A DNA stretch of 64,000 nt from Nocardioides flavus (ex Wang et al. 2016) (GCF_014653115.1 NZ_BNAD01000004.1:296127-360126), one strand, 5' to 3'. Shown: positions 43,806 through 53,568, counted from the stretch's first letter. Numbers and translations are program-made. Notes: generated from the letters alone by a model not told the origin.

Positions 43806-44759
43806 TCAGGCCGCGCGCAGCCAGCCCCGCGGCATCGCCGCCCGGACGTGGGACGGCAGGGACTCCAGGACCGTCAGCGCCACGAACCCGGAGATCAGCT
43901 TGTCGACGACGGAGGTGAGCAGGTTGGAGATGGTGACCGAGGCCCATATCGAGCCGAGGAACACGAGCGCGCTCCTGGTGACCAGGTCCGTGCCGCGGCC
44001 CGAGAACCCCTGCTCGAGCATCACGATGATGGGGACGGCCAGGCTCGAGCACGTGACGGCGACGACGAGGTTGAGCAGGAAGAACCGCGGGATCGAGCGC
44101 ACGAGCGAGCGGTTGCGCACACCGTAGCCCCAGATCAGGGCACCGAGGACGTTGACCGGCAGGAACAGCAGCGAGTCGAGTCCGCTGACGGCGACCCCCG
44201 CCGTGTTGGTCGAGGCGCCCACGAGCGCCCCCCACCAGGGCCCCAGCAGGATCGTGGCGCACGCGGTGCCGACCATGTCGAGGTAGACCGGGAGCGCCAA
44301 CAGGTCCACCAGCCCGCGCCCGAGCAGGTTGACCACGACGCTCGCCACCAGCACACCGGCCAGCCACGGTCTCGGCACGCGCGCGGGGGTGTCCGGGACC
44401 GGCGGGTCGTCGGCCCGCGGTGCTCCGGAGTCCGGCGTGGGCCCGCCAGCGGGGGTGGTCGCGGGGACGGTGACACCGCGCGCCTCGAGAGCGTCGACCG
44501 CCCACCGGGCGGCCGCCTCCTCGTCGCTGCCCAACGCCCGGGCGATGTCACCGACGAGGTCGGCGTCGATCCGCTGGCGCCCGAGGCGGAACGCGTCGTA
44601 GACGGTCGTACGCCCGACGCGCGCCTGCTCGGGGCTCGCCCCGCGTTCGCGGCGGATGCGGCTGACGCGAGCCGCGATCTCGCCGTAGGACGGGAGACCG
44701 GCGTCGGCCCGCAGGCCGTGCAGGCGAGCGACGAGCTCGTCGTACGGTCCCTGCTCCAT
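43806..44759 (-). CDS. HTH domain fused to a multi-pass ECF-S-like membrane domain
   Basis: The 317-residue protein has two parts. Residues 1-95 resemble an XRE-type HTH of actinobacteria (DELVARLHGLRADAG, SYGEIAARVSRI, RVGRTTVYDAFRLGRQRIDADLVGDIARAL). A proline-rich linker (96-130) leads to about five or six hydrophobic segments, with PVYLDMVGTACATILLGPWW and GALVGASTNTAGVAVSG in the first loops, a pattern I associate with ECF transporter S components. GGGGGAG stands five bases before the ATG. No ECF ATPase or T component is adjacent. A membrane-tethered regulator that senses a small molecule is a plausible reading, not shown. Confidence 0.7.
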   Translation of the reverse strand: MEQGPYDELVARLHGLRADAGLPSYGEIAARVSRIRRERGASPEQARVGRTTVYDAFRLGRQRIDADLVGDIARALGSDEEAAARWAVDALEARGVTVPATTPAGGPTPDSGAPRADDPPVPDTPARVPRPWLAGVLVASVVVNLLGRGLVDLLALPVYLDMVGTACATILLGPWWGALVGASTNTAGVAVSGLDSLLFLPVNVLGALIWGYGVRNRSLVRSIPRFFLLNLVVAVTCSSLAVPIIVMLEQGFSGRGTDLVTRSALVFLGSIWASVTISNLLTSVVDKLISGFVALTVLESLPSHVRAAMPRGWLRAA

Positions 44760-44833
44760 GCGTCTCCCCCGGTCGTGCCCGGCCGGAGTCTAACCAGCGC
44801 CGGGGACGCTGACCCGGCTTTCGGACGCCGTCC

Positions 44834-46207
<1,374 letters not shown>

Positions 46208-46280
46208 GTCGTCAGTGTGCTCGCGCGCGGCGGCGCGGTCGAGGGGTCGTGACGGGTGGTCTGGCCCTAGACTCGGACCA

Positions 46281-47183
46281 GTGAAGGTGCTGTCCGCGGC
46301 CGAGTGGCGTCCCCTCGCCGAGGCCCACGCCGCGCGGGTCGACGCGTTCGTCGAGCCGCACCTCGCCCGTCGCGCCGACCAGGTGAAGCACCCGGTCCAC
46401 GACTTCCTCTTCACCTACTACTCCCACCGGCCCGCGCAGCTGCGTCGCTGGCACCCGGGGTACGGCGTGGCGCTGGAGGACGCGGTGGAGCACGCGGGGC
46501 TCAAGGGTTACGGGCCGCCATCGCTGGTCGAGGAGGGCGCCCAGCGCCCGTCACGAGACCTGGTCGCGGTCACCGAGGAGTACGTCGCGTCCCAGCGGCC
46601 GCTGGTCGGCCGGCTGCACGCGCTGCTCGTCGCGACCGCCGGGCGCGCGCCGCAGTTCGGCTGCTTCGGCCTGCACGAGTGGGCGATGGTCCACCGCTCG
46701 GCGGAGCACGGCACCCGCCACGACTGGCCCCTGCGGCTCGGGCCCGAGGGCACGGACGCGGTCGTGGAGTCGCACCGGGTCGGGTGCTCGCACTTCGACG
46801 CGTTCCGCTTCTTCACCCCGACCGCGCGGCCGCTCAACACGTTGCAGCCCGGCCGCGACGACCGTGCCGACTTCGAGCAGCCCGGCTGCCTGCACGCCGG
46901 GATGGACCTCTACAAGCACGCCTTCCGGCTCAGCCCGATGATCCCGAGCGACCTGGTCGCCGACTGCTTCGAGCTCGCCCGCGACATCCGGGTGCTCGAC
47001 ATGCGCGCGGCTCCGTACGACCTCGCCGACCTCGGCTTCGAGCCGGTGCGGATCGAGACGCCGGAGGGCAAGGCGACGTACGTCGAGGCGCAGCGCGGGT
47101 TCGCCGAGCGCGGCGCTCCGCTGCGGGCGCGGCTCGTGACCGAGTGCGAGCGGCTGCTCGCGGTCGCGGCTCAGAACTCGTAG
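46281..47183 (+). CDS. Conserved actinobacterial protein, function unsettled
   Basis: The 300-residue protein begins KVLSAAEWRPLAEAHAARVDAFVEPHLARR and has HPVHDFLFTYYSHRPAQLRRWHPG near 37-60, FGCFGLHEWAMVHR near 131 and CSHFDAFRFFTPTARPLN near 176. I recall homologues labelled 3-methyladenine DNA glycosylase in databases, but no HhH-GPD or AAG-type motif is visible, so the label is unsupported here. The many His, Trp and Cys residues suggest a metal or cofactor site. The start is a GTG divergent from the decarboxylase. It overlaps the convergent sulfotransferase gene by 13 bases. Confidence 0.75.
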   Translation: MKVLSAAEWRPLAEAHAARVDAFVEPHLARRADQVKHPVHDFLFTYYSHRPAQLRRWHPGYGVALEDAVEHAGLKGYGPPSLVEEGAQRPSRDLVAVTEEYVASQRPLVGRLHALLVATAGRAPQFGCFGLHEWAMVHRSAEHGTRHDWPLRLGPEGTDAVVESHRVGCSHFDAFRFFTPTARPLNTLQPGRDDRADFEQPGCLHAGMDLYKHAFRLSPMIPSDLVADCFELARDIRVLDMRAAPYDLADLGFEPVRIETPEGKATYVEAQRGFAERGAPLRARLVTECERLLAVAAQNS

Positions 47184-47818
47184 CCGAAGGCCTCGATCGT
47201 GTCCGCGAAGACCGTGGCGACGCGCTCGCGCGAGGTCGGCGTGTAGAGCTCGCGGTAGTGGCCGGCGGGGCGGGCGTTGCCCTTGGCGCGCGGCAGGTCG
47301 GGCTCGCCGGGCAGGCCGAGGTGGTCCCACACCTCGCGGAGCTCGGCGTCGAGGTTCTCGTAGCGCAGCACCCGGTCGAGCACCATCTTGCCGCGGATGC
47401 GGTAGAGCCGGCGGTTGTTGGCGAGCTGCTCGATCCAGACCTCCTGCACGTAGGTCTCGAAGTCGGGCAGCTCGTCGCGGTCCTTGTACTTCCAGAAGTA
47501 GAGCGACACGACCGCGTCCCACGGGTTCCGCTCGATCGCGAAGGTGAAGTAGTCGGCGAAGACGTCGGCGCCCACCAGGTCGCGGGTGGCCTTGGCGCCC
47601 ATGTGGTTGTAGGCCTTGCGCGGCAGCGGGGGCGACTGGAAGTTCTGCGGCGGCCGGCCGCCCGCGGCGCGGCGGAGCTCCTCGTCCTCGGGGCTGATCT
47701 CGGTGATGACGTCGTCGGGCCCGCACACCTTCGACAGCGCGATCTCCACGCTCGTGCCCGCGGTCTTGCGGGTCTTGAGGAAGATGAAGCGGTGCTGGTG
47801 GGACGCGATCACGGGCAC
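47171..47818 (-). CDS. Sulfotransferase family protein
   Basis: The 215-residue protein has the PAPS 5'-phosphosulfate-like loop FLKTRKTAGTSVEIAL at 13-28 and the 3'-phosphate motif FAIERNPWDAVVSLYFWKYK near 93-112. These are the sulfotransferase signatures of the membrane-type or Stf0-like group. The acceptor is unknown, for example a carbohydrate or lipid. The start is a GTG at 47818. It converges on the preceding gene with a 13-base overlap and is divergent from the glutamine-synthetase-like gene. Confidence 0.83.
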   Translation of the reverse strand: MPVIASHQHRFIFLKTRKTAGTSVEIALSKVCGPDDVITEISPEDEELRRAAGGRPPQNFQSPPLPRKAYNHMGAKATRDLVGADVFADYFTFAIERNPWDAVVSLYFWKYKDRDELPDFETYVQEVWIEQLANNRRLYRIRGKMVLDRVLRYENLDAELREVWDHLGLPGEPDLPRAKGNARPAGHYRELYTPTSRERVATVFADTIEAFGYEF

Positions 47819-47887
47819 GACCCTATCCGTCGAGCCGCCGTCGTGGCTGCGGCCTGCCGGTGACCGGTCCGCTATACCGTGAGGTCC

Positions 47888-49264
47888 ATGGCACCTGATC
47901 GGCAGAGCTCTGCTCCGCTCTCGCTCGACGGACTGGCCTCGCTGGTCGAGAGGGGCGAGGTGGACACCGTCGTCGTCGGCTTCGCCGACATGCAGGGTCG
48001 TCTGGTCGGCAAGCGCGTGTCAGCGCGGCTGTTCCTCGAGGAGGTGGAGCCGCACGGCGCCGAGTGCTGCACCTACCTGCTGGCCGTCGACGTCGAGATG
48101 AACACCGTCGACGGCTACGCCATGGCCGGCTGGGAGCGCGGCTACGGCGACATGGTGATGCGACCCGACCTGTCGACCCTGCGCCTCACGCCCTGGCTGC
48201 CCGGCGGCGCCCTCGTGATGGCCGACCTCGAGTGGCACGACGGCTCGCCGGTCGCCGCCGCGCCCCGCAGCATCCTGCAGCGCCAGGTCGACCGCCTCGC
48301 CGCCCGCTCGCTCGTGCCGTACGTCGGCACAGAGCTGGAGTTCATGGTCTTCGACGACACCTTCCGCGACGCCTTCGCCCGGAGGTACGCCCGGATGCGC
48401 CCCGGCAGCGACTACAACATCGACTACGCGGTGCTCGGCTCGACGCGGATGGAGCCGCTGCTGCGCGACATCCGCCGCGGCATGGAGGGCGCGGGCATGT
48501 ACTGCGAGGGCTCCAAGGGCGAGTGCAACCTGGGCCAGCAGGAGATCGCGTTCCGCTACGACCACGCCCTGGTGACCTGCGACAACCACACGATCTACAA
48601 GAACGGTGCCAAGGAGATCGCCGACCTCCACGGCAGGAGCCTGACCTTCATGGCCAAGTTCGACGAGCGCGAGGGCAACAGCTGCCACGTCCACCTGTCG
48701 GTGCGCGGCGACGACGGCTCCGCGGTGATGGCCGACGAGTCCCGGCCACACGGGATGTCGCGCCTCTTCGAGCACTGGGTCGCCGGCCAGCTCGCGTGCA
48801 TGCGCGAGCTCACCCTGCTCCTCGCGCCCACCATCAACTCCTACAAGCGGTTCGTCGAGGGCAGCTTCGCCCCGACCGCCGTCGCGTGGGGCATCGACAA
48901 CCGCACTTGCGCCCTCCGGGTCGTCGGCCACGGCGCCGGGATGCGCCTGGAGAACCGGGTGCCGGGCGGCGACGTGAACCCCTACCTCGCCGTCGCCGCG
49001 ATCATCGCGGCCGGCCTGCACGGCATCGACCACGAGCTGCCGCTCGAGCCCGCCTTCGAGGGCAACGCCTACACCGGCGACGTCGACCGGCTCCCGACCA
49101 CGCTGCGCGAGGCCGCCGACCTGTTCGAGGGCTCGGCCGTCGCGCGCGCCGCCCTCGGCGACGACGTGGTCGAGCACTACCTCAACAACGCCCGCGTTGA
49201 GCAGCGGGCGTACGACGCGGCGGTGACCGACTGGGAGCGGGTGCGGTGCTTTGAGCGGATGTGA
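47888..49264 (+). CDS. Glutamine-synthetase-like gamma-glutamylamine ligase
   Basis: The 458-residue protein has the GS fold: GFADMQGRLVGKRV near 33, VPYVGTELEFMVFD, QQEIAFRYDHALVTCDNH, MAKFDEREGNSCHVHLSVRG (His loop) and INSYKRFVEGSFAPTAVAWGIDNRTCALRV. The family members PuuA, GlnA3 and GlnA4 attach glutamate to polyamines or ethanolamine. The next three genes (amidohydrolase, aldehyde dehydrogenase, SDR) fit breakdown of the glutamylated amine. Regulation is unknown. ATG at 47888; a GTG nine bases earlier is possible. Confidence 0.88.
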   Translation: MAPDRQSSAPLSLDGLASLVERGEVDTVVVGFADMQGRLVGKRVSARLFLEEVEPHGAECCTYLLAVDVEMNTVDGYAMAGWERGYGDMVMRPDLSTLRLTPWLPGGALVMADLEWHDGSPVAAAPRSILQRQVDRLAARSLVPYVGTELEFMVFDDTFRDAFARRYARMRPGSDYNIDYAVLGSTRMEPLLRDIRRGMEGAGMYCEGSKGECNLGQQEIAFRYDHALVTCDNHTIYKNGAKEIADLHGRSLTFMAKFDEREGNSCHVHLSVRGDDGSAVMADESRPHGMSRLFEHWVAGQLACMRELTLLLAPTINSYKRFVEGSFAPTAVAWGIDNRTCALRVVGHGAGMRLENRVPGGDVNPYLAVAAIIAAGLHGIDHELPLEPAFEGNAYTGDVDRLPTTLREAADLFEGSAVARAALGDDVVEHYLNNARVEQRAYDAAVTDWERVRCFERM

Positions 49265-50018
49265 CGACGCGGGTCCCGACAACGGTCCCGACGCGGGCGG
49301 CCGGCGACCGGTCGTCGGCATCACGACCTACGTCGAGCGCGCACGCCAGGGCGTGTGGGACGTCGCGGCGGCCTACCTCCAGTACGACTACGTCCAGCTC
49401 GTCACACGGGCGGGCGGCGTGCCGGTGCTGCTCCCGCCGCCGGGTCCCGGGGCGGCGCCCGCCGGTGAGGTCCTGGCCCGGGTCGACGCGCTCGTGCTGG
49501 CCGGCGGTCGCGACGTCGACGCGCGGTACTACGGGGCCGAGCCGCACCCGACGGCCGACCCGCCGGCGACCGACCGCGACCAGTGGGAGCTCGCCCTGAC
49601 CCGCGCCGCGCTGGACGACGGTGTGCCGCTGCTCGGCATCTGCCGCGGGGCGCAGGTGCTGGCGGTGGCCCTCGGGGGGACGCTCGTGCAGCACGTGCCC
49701 GACCTACCCGGGGCCCGCGCCCACAAGCACGGACCGGGCGAGTTCGCCTCGCACACGGTGCGTACGGTCCCCGGCAGCCGCGTGGCCACCGCCCTGGGCG
49801 CCGAGGCAGTCGTCTCCTGCTACCACCACCAGGCCGTGGAGCGGCTCCCCGACGGGCTGCGGGCCACGGCCCACGCCGAGGACGGGGTGGTCGAGGGCGT
49901 CGAGGTCGACGGCGAGGGCTTCGCCGTCGGCGTGCAGTGGCACCCCGAGCAGACGCTCGACGACCTCCGGCTGGTGGAGTCCCTGGTGCAGGCAGCCCGC
50001 GAGCAGGAGGAGCGGTGA
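49251..50018 (+). CDS. puuD: Gamma-glutamyl-GABA hydrolase type class I amidotransferase
   Basis: The 255-residue protein is a class I glutamine-amidotransferase fold hydrolase. Catalytic Cys131 is in LLGICRGAQVLAVALGG, with His231 and Glu233 in VGVQWHPEQ. The family includes PuuD, which removes glutamate from gamma-glutamyl-GABA. The frame starts at a TTG that overlaps the end of the ligase gene by 14 bases. Its TGA overlaps the next GTG. The order ligase-hydrolase-dehydrogenase supports a polyamine or amine catabolic role. Confidence 0.85.
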   Translation: MSGCDDAGPDNGPDAGGRRPVVGITTYVERARQGVWDVAAAYLQYDYVQLVTRAGGVPVLLPPPGPGAAPAGEVLARVDALVLAGGRDVDARYYGAEPHPTADPPATDRDQWELALTRAALDDGVPLLGICRGAQVLAVALGGTLVQHVPDLPGARAHKHGPGEFASHTVRTVPGSRVATALGAEAVVSCYHHQAVERLPDGLRATAHAEDGVVEGVEVDGEGFAVGVQWHPEQTLDDLRLVESLVQAAREQEER

Positions 50019-51397
50019 CCGCGATGTTCGACATCGTCAACCCGGCCGACGAGTCGGTCGTGACGAGCGTCCCCGAGCTGGAGGCAGGCGACGTCGACGA
50101 GGCCGTCGCGCGGGCGACGTCGGCCCAGCGGAGGTGGGCCGCGCTCGCGCCGGCCGAGCGGGCGGGCGCGCTGCGGTCCTTCGCCTCCGTAGTGGACGCC
50201 CATGTCGACGAGCTCGCCGAGCTGGAGGTCCGCAACTCCGGCCACCCGCTCGGCCAGGCCGAGTGGGAGGCCGGGCACGTCCGCGACGTGCTGACCTACT
50301 ACTCCGCCGCGCCCGAGCGCCTCTTCGGTCGCCAGATCCCGGTCGCCGGCGGCCTCGACCTCACCTTCGCCGAGCCGATCGGCGTGGTCGGGGTCATCAC
50401 GCCGTGGAACTTCCCGATGACGATCGCGTCGTGGGGCTTCGCGCCCGCGCTCGCGGCCGGCAACGCCGTGGTGCTCAAGCCGGCGGAGTGGACGCCCCTG
50501 ACGTCCCTGCGCCTCGCCGAGCTCGCGCTCGAGGCCGGCCTCCCCGAGGGCCTGCTGCAGGTCGTGACCGGCAAGGGGTCGGTGGTCGGCGAGCGCCTCG
50601 TCGACCACCCGGACGTGCGCAAGGTCGTCTTCACCGGGTCGACCGCGACCGGGACCCGGGTGATGGCGCGGGCCGCCGAGCAGGTCACGCAGGTCACCCT
50701 CGAGCTCGGCGGCAAGAGCGCCAACATCGTCTTCTCCGACAGCGACCTCGAGCGCGCCGCCGCGACCGCGCCGTACGGCGTCTTCGACAACGCCGGGCAG
50801 GACTGCTGCGCACGCAGCCGGATCCTCGTCCAGAGGAGCGTCCTGGACCGCTTCATGGAGCTGCTCGAGCCGGCGGTGGCCGGCGTACGGGTGGGCGACC
50901 CCCGCGACCGCGCCACCGAGATGGGGCCGCTCGTGTCCCGCGCGCACTGGGAGAAGGTCGCCTCGTACGTGCCCGACGACGCGCCGGTGGCGTTCCGCGG
51001 GACCGCGCCGGAGGGGCCCGGGTTCTGGTTCCCGCCGACCGTGCTGACACCGTCGCGGGAGGACCGCACTGTCCGCGAGGAGATCTTCGGACCGGTCGTG
51101 GCGGTGCTGCCGTTCGAGGACGAGGCCGACGCGGTCGCGCTGGCCAACGACTCCGACTACGGGCTGTCCGGCTCTATCTGGACCCGCGACCTGTCCCGCG
51201 CCGTACGGGTGAGCCGGGCCGTCGAGGCGGGCAACCTGTCGGTCAACTCGCACTCGTCGGTGCGCTACTCCACACCGTTCGGGGGCTTCAAGCAGTCGGG
51301 CATCGGCCGCGAGCTCGGCCCCGATGCCGCCCTGTCCTTCACCGAGACCAAGAACGTCTTCATCGCCATCGATGACCGACCCGAGGAGCTGTCGTGA
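50015..51397 (+). CDS. NAD(P)-dependent aldehyde dehydrogenase
   Basis: The 460-residue enzyme has ITPWNFPMTIASWGFAPALAAGN at 128-150, the general base Glu230 in LELGGKSANIVF and the catalytic Cys264 in GQDCCARSRI, followed by EEIFGPVVAVLPF. It would oxidise the aldehyde formed from the glutamylated amine, like PuuC. GTG start, coupled to puuD. Length is slightly short for ALDH (about 480-500), mostly at the N-terminus. Exact substrate is inferred from context only. Confidence 0.9.
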   Translation: MTAMFDIVNPADESVVTSVPELEAGDVDEAVARATSAQRRWAALAPAERAGALRSFASVVDAHVDELAELEVRNSGHPLGQAEWEAGHVRDVLTYYSAAPERLFGRQIPVAGGLDLTFAEPIGVVGVITPWNFPMTIASWGFAPALAAGNAVVLKPAEWTPLTSLRLAELALEAGLPEGLLQVVTGKGSVVGERLVDHPDVRKVVFTGSTATGTRVMARAAEQVTQVTLELGGKSANIVFSDSDLERAAATAPYGVFDNAGQDCCARSRILVQRSVLDRFMELLEPAVAGVRVGDPRDRATEMGPLVSRAHWEKVASYVPDDAPVAFRGTAPEGPGFWFPPTVLTPSREDRTVREEIFGPVVAVLPFEDEADAVALANDSDYGLSGSIWTRDLSRAVRVSRAVEAGNLSVNSHSSVRYSTPFGGFKQSGIGRELGPDAALSFTETKNVFIAIDDRPEELS

Positions 51398-52182
51398 CGA
51401 TCACCCCCGTCGACCTCACCCAGCGGCTGCGCGACCGCGTCGCCGTCGTCACCGGCGGCGCGTCGGGCATCGGCCTGGCCTCCGCCCGGCGGCTGGCCGC
51501 GGAGGGCGCGCGCGTCGTCGTCGCGGACCTCGACCCCGAGGCCGGCAACGCGGCCGCCGAGGAGGTCGGCGGCACTTTCGTCGCCGTCGACGTCGCAGAC
51601 CGGGCGCAGGTCGACGCGCTCTTCGACTCCGTCGCCTCCTCGCACGGCTCGGTCGACATCGCCTTCAACAACGCCGGCATCTCCCCTCCCGAGGACGACC
51701 TGATCGAGTCGACCGACCTCGACGCCTGGGACCGCGTCCAGCTGGTCAACCTCACCTCGGTCTACCTGTGCTGCCGCGCCGCCCTGCGCCACATGGCGCC
51801 GCAGCAGCGGGGGTCGATCATCAACACCGCGTCGTTCGTCGCGGTGATGGGCTCGGCGACCTCGCAGATCTCCTACACCGCGTCCAAGGGCGGCGTTCTG
51901 GCGATGTCGCGCGAGCTCGGCGTGCAGTACGCCCGCCAGGGCATCCGGGTGAACGCGCTGTGCCCGGGCCCGGTCAACACCCCGCTGCTGCAGGAGCTGT
52001 TCGCCAAGGACCCCGAGCGGGCGGCCCGGCGCCTGGTCCACGTCCCGGTCGGCCGGTTCGCCGAGCCCGAGGAGCTCGCGGCGGCCGTCGCGTTCCTGGC
52101 CAGCGACGACGCCTCCTTCATCACCGCCAGCAGCTTCCTCGTCGACGGCGGCATCCACGCGGCGTACGTGACTCCCCTCTGA
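51394..52182 (+). CDS. Short-chain dehydrogenase/reductase
   Basis: The 262-residue protein is a classical SDR: cofactor motif TGGASGIG at 20-27, NNAG at 92-95, catalytic Ser147, Tyr161 and Lys165 (YTASK). Asp at the end of beta strand 2 (VVVADLD) suggests NAD rather than NADP. It overlaps the ALDH stop by four bases, so it is the last gene of the amine cassette. Its substrate is unknown; an amino-alcohol or hydroxyacid would fit. Confidence 0.9.
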   Translation: MTITPVDLTQRLRDRVAVVTGGASGIGLASARRLAAEGARVVVADLDPEAGNAAAEEVGGTFVAVDVADRAQVDALFDSVASSHGSVDIAFNNAGISPPEDDLIESTDLDAWDRVQLVNLTSVYLCCRAALRHMAPQQRGSIINTASFVAVMGSATSQISYTASKGGVLAMSRELGVQYARQGIRVNALCPGPVNTPLLQELFAKDPERAARRLVHVPVGRFAEPEELAAAVAFLASDDASFITASSFLVDGGIHAAYVTPL

Positions 52183-52220
52183 GGCCGTGGCTGTCTCCCC
52201 GGCTCGGTAGCGTGCCCGGC

Positions 52221-52826
52221 ATGGAGCCGATGGACGCGACCGACCGGCACTTCCGCGGCGACGACTGGTACGGCGACGACCTGGGCGCAGCGCGCTTCGT
52301 CGACTGCACCTTCACCGACGTCGACCTCTCCGAGGCCACCACCTCGGGCGCGACCTTCGAGCGGTGCACCTTCCACGGAGGCCGGTTCAACGCCTCGGCC
52401 CACACCGCGACCGCGTTCGTCGGGTGCGACTTCCGGCGCACGTCGTTCTTCGACGCGACGCTCGACGGGTGCAAGCTCGTCGGGTCGGTCTTCACCGACT
52501 GCACGCTCCGCCCGCTCACCGTGTCGGGCGGGTCGTGGCTCGGCGTGACGATCCGCGGCGCCAACCTGTCGCGCCTCGACCTCTCCGGGGTCGACCTGCG
52601 CGAGGCCGACCTGTCGATGTCCGACCTCACCCTGAGCACGCTCGCCCGCGCCCGGCTCGACCGCGCCGTGCTCCGGCAGACCCGGCTCGACCGCACCGAC
52701 CTGCGCGGCGCGAGCCTCGACGGCGTCGACCTGGCGGCTGCCGAGCTCAAGCGGACGCGCCTCGACCTCGCCGGTGCCGTGCTGCTGGCCGAGCTCCACG
52801 GCGCCGACGTCGACACCTCCGCCTGA
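52221..52826 (+). CDS. Pentapeptide-repeat protein
   Basis: The 201-residue protein has repeated A(D/N)LxX units: ARFVDCTFTDVDLSEATTSGATF, GCKLVGSVFTDCTL, GANLSRLDLSGVDLREADLSMSDL, ARLDRAVLRQTRLDRTDLRGASLDGVDLA. These form a right-handed quadrilateral beta-helix. Some relatives (Qnr, MfpA) bind gyrase by mimicking DNA, but most have no known role, and nothing here ties this one to gyrase. It begins 39 bases after the SDR gene and converges on the TetR gene. Confidence 0.85.
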   Translation: MEPMDATDRHFRGDDWYGDDLGAARFVDCTFTDVDLSEATTSGATFERCTFHGGRFNASAHTATAFVGCDFRRTSFFDATLDGCKLVGSVFTDCTLRPLTVSGGSWLGVTIRGANLSRLDLSGVDLREADLSMSDLTLSTLARARLDRAVLRQTRLDRTDLRGASLDGVDLAAAELKRTRLDLAGAVLLAELHGADVDTSA

Positions 52827-52839
52827 GCCCTTTCCGCTG

Positions 52840-52903
52840 GGTAGTTCAGGACGTTCTGGTAGGTGCGACCCCCATTCGGCCTACCGAAACGTCCCTAACT
52901 ACC
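52840..52903. repeat. 64-base imperfect palindrome at convergent gene ends
   Basis: Arms 52840-52863 and 52880-52903 match at 20 of 24 positions, around a 16-base loop. The left arm starts GGTAGTTCAGGACG and the right arm ends CCTAACTACC. The TetR stop codon lies inside the right arm. It may be a bidirectional terminator without a U tract or a dispersed palindromic element. Confidence 0.7.
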
Positions 52904-53449
52904 GAGGCGGAGGCGCAGGCCGTCGATCACCAGGTCGAGCCCGAGCCCGAAGTCGGGCAGCGAGTCGAGCGACCGGTCGACGGCGCCGAGGCGGACGGCC
53001 TGGCGGGCGGTCTGCTCCTCGAAGGCGTGACCGAAGACGTAGTGCACGAGCGTCCGCGAGGCGACCGCGACGAGCTCGTCGGGGGCGTCGGCGTCGGTCA
53101 GCACCTTCTCCAGGTCCGCGACGGGTGCGGCGGCGCCGAGCCCGAAGGCCCACACCGTGGCGACCACGTCGGCGCCGTCGGTGCACGCCAGCATCGCCTC
53201 GCGCAGCTCGACGCAGATCTCACGCAGCTGGTCGGGCCACTCGGAGGCCGTACGGGGGCGCGCACCGCGGGCCAGGATCTCGTCGGCGACCGCTGCGAGC
53301 AGTGCCTGCTTGCTGGCGAAGTGGTGGTAGATCGCGCTCGGCTGGACCTCGAGCTCGGCCCCGAGCCGGCGCATCGTCAGCGCGGCCAGGCCGTGGGTGT
53401 CGAGCAGGTCCACCGCGTGGGCGAGCACGTCCGAGCGGCGGTGCGGCAC
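52895..53449 (-). CDS. TetR-family regulator, probable biotin regulator (BioQ-like)
   Basis: The 184-residue protein has an N-terminal HTH (RRSDVLAHAVDLLDTHGLAALTMRRLGAELEVQPSAIYHHFASKQALLAAV) and an all-helical ligand domain. GTG start at 53449 fits the family; upstream in-frame sequence is not TetR-like. It is divergent from bioY, with a TGAAC-type palindrome between them. In Corynebacterium and mycobacteria BioQ is a TetR repressor of biotin genes at such sites, which supports the assignment. Its stop lies inside a palindrome. Confidence 0.85.
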   Translation of the reverse strand: MPHRRSDVLAHAVDLLDTHGLAALTMRRLGAELEVQPSAIYHHFASKQALLAAVADEILARGARPRTASEWPDQLREICVELREAMLACTDGADVVATVWAFGLGAAAPVADLEKVLTDADAPDELVAVASRTLVHYVFGHAFEEQTARQAVRLGAVDRSLDSLPDFGLGLDLVIDGLRLRLGS

Positions 53450-53493
53450 GGCGTACCCCCTCGTCCTCCCCGGCGACCGACGCGGGCGGGCCG

Positions 53494-53523
53494 TTGACGC
53501 GGGGACCGCGCCGACCCTAACCT
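53494..53523 (+). promoter_or_regulatory. Promoter of the bioYMN operon
   Basis: TTGACG (53494-53499) and TAACCT (53518-53523) are 18 bases apart. The BioQ-like operator starts on the last base of the -10. Confidence 0.6.
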
Positions 53524-53550
53524 GAACGCCGTTCAACTGATCACTGTTCA
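53523..53550. promoter_or_regulatory. TGAAC-type palindromic operator pair upstream of bioY
   Basis: TGAACGCCGTTCA (53523-53535) is a perfect palindrome with three central bases; TGATCACTGTTCA (53538-53550) is a weaker second copy. The outer bases CCTGAAC and GTTCAGG also pair as an inverted repeat. Position just after the -10 fits repression. The consensus TGAAC-N3-GTT is that of BioQ boxes in Corynebacterium. Confidence 0.6.
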
Positions 53551-53568
53551 GGTAGAGGAAAACATCGC

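Noticed and set aside
42775..44759. Operon linking the FAH-family gene to the HTH-membrane gene
   Set aside because: A 218-base gap with two inverted repeats separates them, so joint transcription is unlikely.
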